A DNA stretch of 53,447 bases from an uncultured Acetatifactor sp. (GTDB lineage: Bacteria > Bacillota > Clostridia > Lachnospirales > Lachnospiraceae): contig CAJUNZ010000006.1 of the NCBI GenBank assembly GCA_910587755.1, positions 1 to 53,447 on the forward strand. The letters run 5' to 3'. Positions 24,553 through 33,062 of this stretch are shown here, piece after piece. A model generated the notes under the pieces. It ran no database searches and had not been told where the DNA came from. It worked only from the letters and a program-made list of their open reading frames with translations. How positions within the stretch are numbered: position 1 is the stretch's first letter; the number at the start of each line of letters is the position of its first letter. The translations under genes and the position numbers were made by a program.

Positions 24553-26973
24553 ATGGATATTTTTCAGAAAATCACAGAAGAACTGGCAGTGCAGAAATGG
24601 CAGGTGGAAGCGGCGGTAAAGCTCATTGATGAGGGCTGCACCATTCCCTTTATCTCCCGGTACAGGAAGGAGGTCACAGGTTCTCTGAACGACGAGCAGC
24701 TGCGGGATCTCCATGAGAGACTGCTGTACCTGCGGAGTCTGGAGGAGAAGAAGGAGCAGGTGCTGGGGAGCATTCAGGAGCAGGGCAAGCTCACAGAGGA
24801 ACTGAAGGAGAAGATTCTGGCGGCCCAGACGCTGGTGGTGGTGGAGGACCTTTACCGTCCCTACCGTCCCAAGAGGAAGACCAGGGCCAGCGTGGCCAGG
24901 GCAAAGGGCCTGGAGGGCCTGGCGGAGTTCATTCTTGCCCAGAACGCTCAGGGGCCCCTGGAGGAAGAGGCGGCAAAATATGTCACCGGAGAAGAGACGG
25001 AGGAGGAACTTCAGGTGAAGACTCCCCAGGAGGCTCTGCAGGGAGCCAGGGACATTATCGCCGAGGACACCTCCGACAACGCAGATTACCGCAGCTATAT
25101 CAGGGAGGCCACCCTGGAGGAAGGGGTTATCGTCAGCTCTGCCAGGGACGAGAAAGCCCAGAGCGTGTATGAGATGTACTATCATTTCGAAGAGCCTGTG
25201 AAAAAGGTGGCGGGCCACAGGGTGCTTGCCCTGAACCGTGGGGAGGCGGAGAAGATTCTGACGGTAAAGGTGAACGCTCCCGTGGAGCGCATTCTGCGTT
25301 TTCTGGAGAAGAAGACCATTACCTCCGACAATCCTCACACCATGCCCCAGCTGAAGGAGGCTCTGGAGGACAGCTATGACCGCCTTATCGCCCCTGCCAT
25401 TGAGCGGGAGATCCGCAGCAGTCTCACGGAGATGGCTGAGGACGGGGCCATTTCGGTCTTTGGGAAGAATTTAGAGCAGCTTCTGCTGCAGCCCCCCATC
25501 GCCGGGAAGGTGGTTCTGGGCTGGGACCCTGCTTTCCGCACCGGGTGTAAGCTGGCGGTGGTGGATGCCACGGGGAAGGTTCTGGACACCAAGGTGATCT
25601 ATCCCACCGCCCCCCAGAACAAGGTGGCGGAGGCCAAAACGGAGCTGAAGAAACTGATCTCCAAGTACAAGGTGGATCTGATCTCTGTGGGGAACGGCAC
25701 CGCTTCCCGGGAATCGGAGCAGATTATTGTGGACCTGCTGAAGGAACTGGATCGGCCGGTGCAGTATGTGATTGTCAACGAGGCCGGCGCCAGCGTCTAC
25801 TCCGCCAGCAAGCTTGCCACGGAGGAGTTCCCCAATTTTGACGTGGGGCAGAGGAGCGCGGCTTCCATTGCCAGAAGGCTCCAGGATCCTCTGGCGGAGC
25901 TTGTAAAGATCGATCCCAAGTCCATTGGGGTGGGTCAGTACCAGCACGATATGAACCAGAAGAAACTCAGCGATGCCTTGAGCGGCGTGGTGGAGGACAG
26001 CGTGAACAAGGTGGGCGTGGATCTGAACACGGCTTCCGCTTCCCTTTTGGAGTACATCTCCGGGATCAACAAGACCATTGCCAGGAATATTGTGGAGTAC
26101 AGGGAGGCCAACGGCCGCTTTACCGACAGGAAGCAGCTGCTGAAGGTGGCCAAGCTGGGGCCTAAGGCTTTTGAGCAGTGCGCCGGATTTATGCGGATTC
26201 TGGACGGGGACAATCCTCTGGATGCCACCAGCGTCCACCCGGAGTCTTACCAGGCGGCCATGAAGCTTCTGGAGAAACTGGGCATGACCATGGAGGATGT
26301 GCGTGCGGCCCAGAAAAAGGCGGCGGCAAAGAGCGGCTCCGGCAGCGGGGCGGTTCCCCAGGGGGCCAAAAAGGGAGCGGGAAAGAATAAGCCCGGGCAG
26401 AAGTACATCCGTGTGGGCAACACCAACACTGCCATGGGGAAGGCCCTGGCGGCGGCCATGGGCGGAAGTAGTGTTCCTGTGGCAGCAGAGGGCGCCCCTG
26501 CAGGGGGAAAGAATGCGGCGCCCGCAGGGGCCGGTGTCCGGGAGGAGATGTCCGGGCTGGGAAAGCGAATCCGGGACAAGGCACAGCTTGCCCAGGAACT
26601 GGGCATCGGAGAGATCACGCTGAACGATATCTTAAAGGAGCTTGAGAAACCTGCCAGAGATCCCAGAGAGGACAGCCCCAAGCCCATCCTGCGCAGTGAC
26701 GTTATGGAGATGAAGGACTTAAAGCCCGGCATGGTGCTGAAGGGCACGGTGCGGAATGTCATTGACTTCGGGGCTTTTGTGGACATTGGGGTTCACCAGG
26801 ACGGTCTGGTACACATTTCCCAGATTACGGACCGTTTCATCAAACATCCCCTTGACGCCGTGAAGGTGGGGGACATTGTGGAGGTGCAGGTTCTGGGAGT
26901 GGACGAGGCCAAGAAGCGCATCAGTCTTACCATGAAGATCAACGCGGAACAGGGTGGCCCGGCGAAGAAGTAA
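24553..26973 (+). CDS. tex: Tex family RNA-binding transcription accessory protein
   Basis: The 806-residue protein shows the Tex layout: an N-terminal helical part (FISRYRKEVTGSL), an RNase H-like YqgF core (VLGWDPAFRTGCKLAVVD), helix-hairpin-helix motifs (EYISGINKTIARNIVEYR) and a C-terminal S1 RNA-binding domain (GTVRNVIDFGAFVDIG). It is involved in transcription and RNA handling. The S1 domain is preceded by an Ala/Gly/Lys-rich insertion of about 95 residues that most Tex proteins lack. The start at ATG 24553 follows a GGAAG site; TTG 24541 is an alternative. Confidence 0.95.
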   Translation: MDIFQKITEELAVQKWQVEAAVKLIDEGCTIPFISRYRKEVTGSLNDEQLRDLHERLLYLRSLEEKKEQVLGSIQEQGKLTEELKEKILAAQTLVVVEDLYRPYRPKRKTRASVARAKGLEGLAEFILAQNAQGPLEEEAAKYVTGEETEEELQVKTPQEALQGARDIIAEDTSDNADYRSYIREATLEEGVIVSSARDEKAQSVYEMYYHFEEPVKKVAGHRVLALNRGEAEKILTVKVNAPVERILRFLEKKTITSDNPHTMPQLKEALEDSYDRLIAPAIEREIRSSLTEMAEDGAISVFGKNLEQLLLQPPIAGKVVLGWDPAFRTGCKLAVVDATGKVLDTKVIYPTAPQNKVAEAKTELKKLISKYKVDLISVGNGTASRESEQIIVDLLKELDRPVQYVIVNEAGASVYSASKLATEEFPNFDVGQRSAASIARRLQDPLAELVKIDPKSIGVGQYQHDMNQKKLSDALSGVVEDSVNKVGVDLNTASASLLEYISGINKTIARNIVEYREANGRFTDRKQLLKVAKLGPKAFEQCAGFMRILDGDNPLDATSVHPESYQAAMKLLEKLGMTMEDVRAAQKKAAAKSGSGSGAVPQGAKKGAGKNKPGQKYIRVGNTNTAMGKALAAAMGGSSVPVAAEGAPAGGKNAAPAGAGVREEMSGLGKRIRDKAQLAQELGIGEITLNDILKELEKPARDPREDSPKPILRSDVMEMKDLKPGMVLKGTVRNVIDFGAFVDIGVHQDGLVHISQITDRFIKHPLDAVKVGDIVEVQVLGVDEAKKRISLTMKINAEQGGPAKK

Positions 26974-26983
26974 GAAGGTGTAG

Positions 26984-27071
26984 AACTGCTTATAAATACC
27001 TTTGCAGTCTGTGCATGATCCAGGGCGGGTCAGAAGGACAAACTGCAGAGGGGATTTATAAGCAGTTTTTT
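26984..27071 (+). terminator. Long-stemmed terminator after tex
   Basis: The outer arms AACTGCTTATAAAT (26984-26997) and ATTTATAAGCAGTT (27054-27067) pair perfectly, and an inner pair TGCAGT/ACTGCA continues the stem. A T-run follows at 27066-27071 and a second at 27077-27083. The 56-base interior is longer than in ordinary terminators. Confidence 0.75.
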
Positions 27072-27143
27072 CAGTCTTTTTTTGCCGTGCCGGATTTGTC
27101 TGGAAAAGTTGTGGGAGAGCTTTGAAAATGAGAAAATATACAG

Positions 27144-27172
27144 TTGACAGAAGCTGTAAAATGCGATAATGT
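27144..27172 (+). promoter_or_regulatory. Promoter of the MarR-ABC operon
   Basis: TTGACA at 27144-27149 is followed after 17 bases by TAATGT (27167-27172). The first operator palindrome begins at 27171 and so overlaps the -10 box. Confidence 0.7.
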
Positions 27173-27205
27173 TAGTATGCTAACAAAAAAAGTTAGTGTA
27201 CTAAC
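27171..27205. promoter_or_regulatory. Pair of MarR-type operator palindromes
   Basis: GTTAGTATGCTAAC (27171-27184) and GTTAGTGTACTAAC (27192-27205) are two near-identical palindromes, seven bases apart and 21 bases centre to centre. They cover the -10 box and start region of the promoter. They are the natural binding sites for the MarR protein encoded directly downstream. Confidence 0.85.
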
Positions 27206-27270
27206 ATTGCTGCGTGCAGGATATTTGTTACAGTACGCCCTGGGGGAAGCCCGGGACGGGAAAGGAGCAT

Positions 27271-27846
27271 ATGGAAGAGGAGCGGATCGCACTTATGCTG
27301 AGGATCATCCAGAATCGGATCAAAATGATCATACATAATGCTGTTCCCAGGTTTGAGAAGGGTCCCAGGAGCCAGCTGCAGGGTGGGATCCTGGGCTATC
27401 TCTACCATCACCGGGACGGGCCTGTGTACCAGAGGGATCTTGAGAAAGAATTCCGCATTTCCCGGGCCACGGCCACCAACACACTTCAGGTCATGGAACG
27501 GGATGGTCTGATTGTGCGCAGGGCTCAGGACCGGGACGGGCGGCTGAAGCGGATCCAGATGACGGAGGAGGCCTGTCAGAATCACAGACAGATTGAGGAG
27601 CATATGGAGATGATGGACAGGCGCATGCTGGAGGGGATGACCCAGGCGGAGGCGGAGGAGCTGCGCAGGTATCTGGGAATTCTGCTTGGGAATCTGGAGC
27701 GGATGGCACAGGAGCAGAAGATTTCGGGGGAAGACCCGGAGCTGCGGGAACCGGGGGATGGAGAACCTGCCCCGGAGCACTGGAAAGAAAGCAAAAAAGG
27801 AAAGGAAGACATAAGGTATGTTGAGAACACTGGGAGCCCAGATTAA
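27271..27846 (+). CDS. MarR-family transcriptional regulator
   Basis: This 191-residue protein has a MarR winged-helix core. The recognition part is YQRDLEKEFRISRATATNTL and the wing is RRAQDRDGRLKRIQMT. The C-terminal 40 residues are polar. The start at ATG 27271 has an AAAGGAG site. It overlaps the first exporter gene by 29 bases. It should repress the operon through the twin palindromes in front of it and release on binding a compound that the exporter may remove. Confidence 0.9.
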   Translation: MEEERIALMLRIIQNRIKMIIHNAVPRFEKGPRSQLQGGILGYLYHHRDGPVYQRDLEKEFRISRATATNTLQVMERDGLIVRRAQDRDGRLKRIQMTEEACQNHRQIEEHMEMMDRRMLEGMTQAEAEELRRYLGILLGNLERMAQEQKISGEDPELREPGDGEPAPEHWKESKKGKEDIRYVENTGSPD

Positions 27847-29578
27847 GGAATTTAAGAAGGACTCTGTACTGACACCGGTCTTTATGATAGGAGAGGTGAT
27901 CATGGAGACCATTATCCCCCTGCTGATGGCATCCATCATAGACAACGGTGTCAATGGAAACAATGGCAGCGGGGACATGAACCATATTTATCTGATTGGT
28001 TTTTTGATGATTGTTGTGGCTCTGGCAAGTCTGACCTTTGGTATTCTGGGGGGCAGGTACGGCTCCCGGGCGTCGGCGGGCTTTGCAAGGAACCTGCGCA
28101 GGGCCATGTATGAGAGGATCCAGACATTCAGTTTTTCCAATATTGACAAATTCAGCACTTCTGGTCTGGTGACAAGGCTCACCACGGATGTGACAAATAT
28201 GCAGAATGCCTACCAGATGATTCTGCGCATGTGCATGAGGGCTCCGGCCACTCTGATCTGCGCCATGTTCATGTCCTTTGTGATCAGCCCCCGCCTGGCC
28301 AGCGTGTACCTGGTGGCGGTGATTTTCCTGGGATGTGTCCTGGGGCTGATTGTAAGCCGGGCCATGAAACATTTTACCCAGGCATTTCCCAAGTATGACG
28401 CCCTCAACGAGAGCGTCCAGGAAAACGTGTCCGCCATCCGGGTGGTGAAGGCCTATGTGAGGGAGGAGCACGAGATTCGGAAATTTAAAACTGCCAGCAA
28501 CAATATCTACAAGATATTCTGCAAGGCGGAAGGGATTGTGGCCTGGAACGGGCCGGTGATGAATCTCACCGTTTACACCTGTATCCTTCTGATCAGCTGG
28601 ATGGGGGCCCACCTGATTGTACAGGACACCCTGAAGACAGGGCAGCTTATGAACATGCTCACCTACTGCATGAACATTCTCATGAGCCTGATGATGCTCT
28701 CCATGATTTTCGTCATGGTTACGATGTCCGCCGCTAGCGCCAAACGAATCTGCGAGGTGCTGGAGGAGAAGCCGGATCTGACGAATCCTGCGGAGCCTGT
28801 GAGAGAGGTGAAGGATGGAAGCATTGTATTTGACCATGTGTCCTTCCGGTATAAGAAGGACGCGGAAGGGGCGGTGCTGAAGGACATTCATCTGAACATC
28901 AAGTCCGGGGAGACCATCGGCATCATCGGCGGCACCGGAAGCGCCAAGTCCAGTCTGGTGAACCTGGTCAGCCGTCTGTACGATGTGTCGGAGGGGCAGC
29001 TTCTGGTGGGAGGCGTCAACGTAAAGGATTACGACATGGAAGTGCTCAGGAACCAGGTGGCGGTAGTGCTGCAGAACAATGTGCTGTTTTCCGGCACCAT
29101 CCTGGACAATCTGCGCTGGGGCAATAAGGAGGCCACCCTGGAGGAGTGCAGGCATGCCTGTGAACTGGCCTGCGCGGACGAATTTATCCAGAAAATGCCC
29201 CAGGGGTATGAGACTTTTATCGAGCAGGGGGGGAGTAACGTGTCCGGCGGGCAGAAACAGAGGCTCTGCATTGCCAGGGCTCTGATGAAAAAACCGAGAG
29301 TGCTGATCCTGGACGATTCCACCAGCGCCGTGGACACGGCCACCGACGCCAGGATACGGCAGGCTTTTGCCCAGGCTATCCCCGGCACCACCAAGCTTAT
29401 CATTGCCCAGAGGATCTCCAGTGTGGAACACGCGGACCGGATCATTGTGATGCATGAGGGCCAGGTGGACGGGGTGGGAACCCATGAGGAGCTGCTGGCG
29501 GGCAACGCCATCTATCGGGAGGTATATGACGCCCAGATGAGCGGCAGCGGTGACTTTGACGAGAAAGGAGGCATGTGA
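27818..29578 (+). CDS. ABC exporter half-transporter, degenerate-site subunit
   Basis: The 586-residue protein has six membrane helices (to about residue 310) fused to an ABC ATPase domain. Walker A reads GGTGSAKSS, with Ala at the position usually Gly, the signature is VSGGQ, and Walker B ends LILDDST with Asp in place of the catalytic Glu. Such a change marks the degenerate half of heterodimeric exporters like BmrCD or TM287/288. The partner with the consensus Glu is the next gene. The substrate is not readable, but MarR control suggests a toxic compound or antibiotic. Confidence 0.9.
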   Translation: MLRTLGAQIKEFKKDSVLTPVFMIGEVIMETIIPLLMASIIDNGVNGNNGSGDMNHIYLIGFLMIVVALASLTFGILGGRYGSRASAGFARNLRRAMYERIQTFSFSNIDKFSTSGLVTRLTTDVTNMQNAYQMILRMCMRAPATLICAMFMSFVISPRLASVYLVAVIFLGCVLGLIVSRAMKHFTQAFPKYDALNESVQENVSAIRVVKAYVREEHEIRKFKTASNNIYKIFCKAEGIVAWNGPVMNLTVYTCILLISWMGAHLIVQDTLKTGQLMNMLTYCMNILMSLMMLSMIFVMVTMSAASAKRICEVLEEKPDLTNPAEPVREVKDGSIVFDHVSFRYKKDAEGAVLKDIHLNIKSGETIGIIGGTGSAKSSLVNLVSRLYDVSEGQLLVGGVNVKDYDMEVLRNQVAVVLQNNVLFSGTILDNLRWGNKEATLEECRHACELACADEFIQKMPQGYETFIEQGGSNVSGGQKQRLCIARALMKKPRVLILDDSTSAVDTATDARIRQAFAQAIPGTTKLIIAQRISSVEHADRIIVMHEGQVDGVGTHEELLAGNAIYREVYDAQMSGSGDFDEKGGM

Positions 29579-29580
29579 CC

Positions 29581-31575
29581 ATGGCAGAAATAAAAAAATC
29601 AGGGGATAATCAGGGAACCGGCAGCCAGGCTTCCGGAAGCCAGGGCTCTGGAAGCCCTACTCCCGGCGGACACGGTCCCGGCGGGCGGGGGCCCAGGGGA
29701 CCCAGGCCCAAGATTGAGAATCCCGGCAGGCTGTTTCGGCGGATTATGGGTTATACTTTGAAGGATTACGCGGTGGGATGGGTGGTTGTGGTGGTTTGTA
29801 TTTTTGCAACGGTGTACGCCACTCTCCAGGGAACCATGTTCATGCGGACCCTTATTGACGACTATATTGTGCCCCTGCTGGGGAACAAAAACCCCGATTA
29901 CGGGCCTCTGGCCGGCGCCATAGGAAGGGTGGCCATGTTCTATGTCCTGGGTGTGGCGGCTTCTTTTATCCAGTCCAGGGTATTGATCAGCATAGGACAG
30001 GGGAGCCTGAGGAGTATCAGGGACGATATGTTTGAGAAGATGGAGGCCCTGCCCATTAAATATTTCGACACCCATGCCCACGGGGACATTATGTCCATGT
30101 ACACCAACGACATTGACACCCTCCGGCAGATGATCAGCCAGAGCATACCGCAGATGATCAACAGCGTCATCACGGTGGTGGGGGTTTTGGTGTATATGAT
30201 CATTCTGGATGTGCCCCTGACGCTGGTGACGCTGCTGATGGTGGGTGTCATGCTGGGGGTAACAAAGAAACTGGGGGGCCTGAGCAGCCGGTATTTTGTG
30301 GAACAGCAGAAGGCCATCGGCGCTTTGAACGGCTGTATTGAGGAGACCATGACCGGCCAGAAGGTGGTGAAGGTGTTCTGCCATGAACAGGAGAGTCTGG
30401 ATCAGTTTAACAGGCTCAACGACCATCTGTTTGAGAGCGCCTACCAGGCCAACAAGTTCGCCAACATTATGATGCCTGTGAATGCACAGCTGGGCAATCT
30501 GAGCTATGTGATCTGCGCGGTGGCAGGGGGTGTTCTGACCATCACGGGAGTCTCCGGGCTGACCCTGGGAGGGCTGGCCAGCTTCCTGAACTTTAACAAA
30601 TCCTTCAACATGCCCATCAACCAGGTGAGCATGCAGTTTAACAGCATTATCATGGCCCTGGCAGGGGCGGACCGGATCTTTAAGCTCATGGATCAGGAGC
30701 CGGAGGTGGACAATGGCTATGTGGAGCTGGTGAATGCGGTGCGCAGGCCAGACGGGGAGCTGGCGGAGAGCAGGGAGCGCACGGGACTCTGGGCCTGGAA
30801 GCACTATCACAAGGATTCGGACACTACCACCTATGTGGAGCTGAAGGGAGATGTGGTTTTTGACCATGTGGACTTTGGCTACAATGATGACAAGATGATC
30901 CTGCACGATATTCTGCTATACGCCAAGCCGGGACAGAAGATTGCGTTTGTGGGGGCTACCGGTGCGGGCAAGACCACCATCACCAACCTGATCAACCGGT
31001 TCTATGATATTCAGGACGGAAAGATACGGTATGACGCCATAAATGTGACCAAGATCAAGAAGGCGGACCTGCGCCGTTCCCTGGGCATTGTGCTCCAGGA
31101 CACGCATCTGTTCACGGACACGGTGATGGAGAACATCCGCTACGGGAAACTGGACGCCACCGACGAGGAAGTGTACAGGGCGGCGAAACTGGCCAACGCG
31201 GACGGCTTTATTCGCAGGCTGCCCGAAGGGTATAACACCATGCTCCATGGGGACGGGGCCAATTTAAGTCAGGGACAGAGGCAGCTGCTGGCCATTGCCA
31301 GGGCGGCCATTGCGGATCCGCCGGTGCTGATTCTGGATGAGGCTACCAGCTCCATCGACACCCGCACGGAGAAACTGGTGCAGCAGGGCATGGACGCGCT
31401 GATGAAGGGCCGCACCAATTTCGTCATCGCCCACAGGCTCTCCACCGTCAAGAACAGCGACTGTATTATGGTGCTGGAACAGGGGCGCATTATTGAGCGC
31501 GGCACCCATGAACAGCTCATTGAGGAGAAGGGCAGGTACTATCAGCTTTACACAGGAAATGCTATCACCACATAA
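29581..31575 (+). CDS. ABC exporter half-transporter, catalytic subunit
   Basis: The protein of 664 residues starts with a Gly/Ser/Pro-rich tail of about 45 residues. Six membrane helices and an ABC ATPase domain follow. Walker A is GATGAGKTT, the signature is LSQGQ, and Walker B ends LILDEATSSID with the catalytic Glu present. An acidic insertion of about 40 residues sits between the membrane and ATPase parts. ATG 29581 has a GGAGG site; a GTG at 29575 overlaps the previous stop. It completes the heterodimer with the previous gene. Confidence 0.9.
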   Translation: MAEIKKSGDNQGTGSQASGSQGSGSPTPGGHGPGGRGPRGPRPKIENPGRLFRRIMGYTLKDYAVGWVVVVVCIFATVYATLQGTMFMRTLIDDYIVPLLGNKNPDYGPLAGAIGRVAMFYVLGVAASFIQSRVLISIGQGSLRSIRDDMFEKMEALPIKYFDTHAHGDIMSMYTNDIDTLRQMISQSIPQMINSVITVVGVLVYMIILDVPLTLVTLLMVGVMLGVTKKLGGLSSRYFVEQQKAIGALNGCIEETMTGQKVVKVFCHEQESLDQFNRLNDHLFESAYQANKFANIMMPVNAQLGNLSYVICAVAGGVLTITGVSGLTLGGLASFLNFNKSFNMPINQVSMQFNSIIMALAGADRIFKLMDQEPEVDNGYVELVNAVRRPDGELAESRERTGLWAWKHYHKDSDTTTYVELKGDVVFDHVDFGYNDDKMILHDILLYAKPGQKIAFVGATGAGKTTITNLINRFYDIQDGKIRYDAINVTKIKKADLRRSLGIVLQDTHLFTDTVMENIRYGKLDATDEEVYRAAKLANADGFIRRLPEGYNTMLHGDGANLSQGQRQLLAIARAAIADPPVLILDEATSSIDTRTEKLVQQGMDALMKGRTNFVIAHRLSTVKNSDCIMVLEQGRIIERGTHEQLIEEKGRYYQLYTGNAITT

Positions 31576-31638
31576 GGGTCCCGCCGGGGCCCGGAGGGAA
31601 GTGAAAAAGGGATATCTGGGCAGGGGGAGGTGTGCCGG

Positions 31639-32340
31639 ATGATATATAAAATAGCAGTCTGCGACGACTGTGCCGCAGATGTGGAATATCTTTCTCTTCT
31701 GGCGGGGGACTGGGCGGAGGGCGCCGGGGGCCAGGCGGCGGTGAAAGCATTTCCCTCCGCCGAGGCCTTCCTGTTCCATTACGAGGAGGAGCGGGATTTC
31801 GACATTCTTCTGCTGGACATAGAGATGGGGGCTCTCAACGGCGTGGAACTTGCCCGGAAGATCCGGCAGGAAAACGGGACGGTGCAGATTGTGTTTATCA
31901 CCGGATTTCCGGATTTTATGGCGGAGGGTTACGAGGTGTCCGCCCTGCACTATCTGATGAAACCGGTGTCCCGGGAGAAGCTTTTTCAGGTTCTGGACAG
32001 GGCCGCCGCAAATCTGACCAGAACCGAGAAGCGGCTGAAGGTGGTTTTTGACAGACAGACGGACTTTGTGCCCCTGGATCAGATCCTGTATGTGGAAGCC
32101 CAGCGGCAGTACGTGGTGGTCCACACCGCCGGTGGATCCTGCCGGATGAAGGCTTCCCTGGCGGACACCGCCAAGGAGCTGGACGAGAGGTTTTACAGGT
32201 GTCAGCGTTCCTTTCTGGTAAATTTGAGCTATGTGGTAAGGATAAAAGGAAATTGTGTGGTGCTGAAAAACGGAGAGGAAATCCCCATCAGCAGAGGGGC
32301 GGGGGAAGAGATCGGAAAAGCCATCATACAATTATTTTAG
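31639..32340 (+). CDS. LytTR-family response regulator
   Basis: The 233-residue protein has a receiver domain with CDDC (8-11), the phosphoacceptor Asp in LLLDIEMG and the Lys in LMKPV. A LytTR DNA-binding domain occupies the C-terminal 100 residues. The start at ATG 31639 follows GGGGGAGGTG. A kinase gene starts 11 bases after its stop. It sits directly behind the exporter genes, so it may control them or a related operon, in addition to the MarR protein. Confidence 0.9.
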   Translation: MIYKIAVCDDCAADVEYLSLLAGDWAEGAGGQAAVKAFPSAEAFLFHYEEERDFDILLLDIEMGALNGVELARKIRQENGTVQIVFITGFPDFMAEGYEVSALHYLMKPVSREKLFQVLDRAAANLTRTEKRLKVVFDRQTDFVPLDQILYVEAQRQYVVVHTAGGSCRMKASLADTAKELDERFYRCQRSFLVNLSYVVRIKGNCVVLKNGEEIPISRGAGEEIGKAIIQLF

Positions 32341-32351
32341 AGGGCAGGACA

Positions 32352-33011
32352 ATGAGCAGACTCTTTGGAAGGTGGATTGACAGGCGGATAGAGGCGTACC
32401 AGACCGACCTGATGCAGAAATACTGCGATGAAGTTGAGAGCATGTACACAAAAATGCGGGGCTGGCGCCATGACTACCATAACCATATCCAGGCCATGCA
32501 GGCCAGCATGGCCCTGGGCAGATATGAGGAGGTAAAGGAGTATCTGCGGCTGCTGAATGATGATCTGACCACTGTGGACACGGTGGTGAAGACAGGACGT
32601 GTGATGGTGGATGCCATTTTGAACGGGAAACTGTCCCTGGCTGCCCGGCATGAGATTCCCGTAAATGCCAAGGCAAAGATTCCTGCGGACTGCAGGGTCA
32701 GCGATGTGGATCTGTGTGTGGTGATCGGAAATCTGCTGGACAATGCCATAGAGGAGAACCGCAAACTGGAGGCTTCAAAGCGGTTTATCCGGGTCTACAT
32801 CGGCACCAAAAACACATATCTCTACATTGCAGTCACCAATGCCGCGGGCAGGAGGCAGGAAAAAACAGGGGCCCGTTTCCTGTCCTCCAAGGGCAGTATG
32901 CATGGGTTCGGCCTGTCCCGGGTGGAGGGGATTGTGAAAAAACAGGAGGGAGTCTTTACCGCAGACAGCGAAGACGGCGGCTTTACGGCGGAAGTGCTTC
33001 TGCCCCTGTAA
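32352..33011 (+). CDS. GHKL-type sensor histidine kinase without membrane domain
   Basis: The 219-residue protein has the phosphoacceptor region WRHDYHNHIQ (His40) and a GHKL ATPase domain with an N-box GNLLDNAIEEN and a C-terminal HGFGLSRVEG element. Most kinases of this family carry an N-terminal membrane sensor of about 200 residues; this one starts about 35 residues before the His box. It must therefore sense something in the cytoplasm or work through another protein, perhaps the ABC exporter upstream. It forms a pair with the LytTR regulator. Confidence 0.85.
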   Translation: MSRLFGRWIDRRIEAYQTDLMQKYCDEVESMYTKMRGWRHDYHNHIQAMQASMALGRYEEVKEYLRLLNDDLTTVDTVVKTGRVMVDAILNGKLSLAARHEIPVNAKAKIPADCRVSDVDLCVVIGNLLDNAIEENRKLEASKRFIRVYIGTKNTYLYIAVTNAAGRRQEKTGARFLSSKGSMHGFGLSRVEGIVKKQEGVFTADSEDGGFTAEVLLPL

Positions 33012-33024
33012 GAAATCCCTGTGC

Positions 33025-33062
33025 CCCATGAAGGCAGGCGTTCAGACGCCTGCCTTCATGGG
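33025..33062. terminator. Perfect 17-bp hairpin between convergent genes
   Basis: CCCATGAAGGCAGGCGT (33025-33041) is repeated inverted at 33046-33062 with the four-base loop TCAG. The right arm is the last codons of the EAL gene, and its stop codon (33042-33044) lies in the loop. There is no T-tract on either side, so it would need help to terminate, but it probably separates the two convergent units. Confidence 0.65.

Noticed and set aside
27491..29485. Long minus-strand frame across the first ABC exporter gene
   Set aside because: It mirrors a well-supported ABC exporter and is rich in His and Pro as expected for an antisense shadow.
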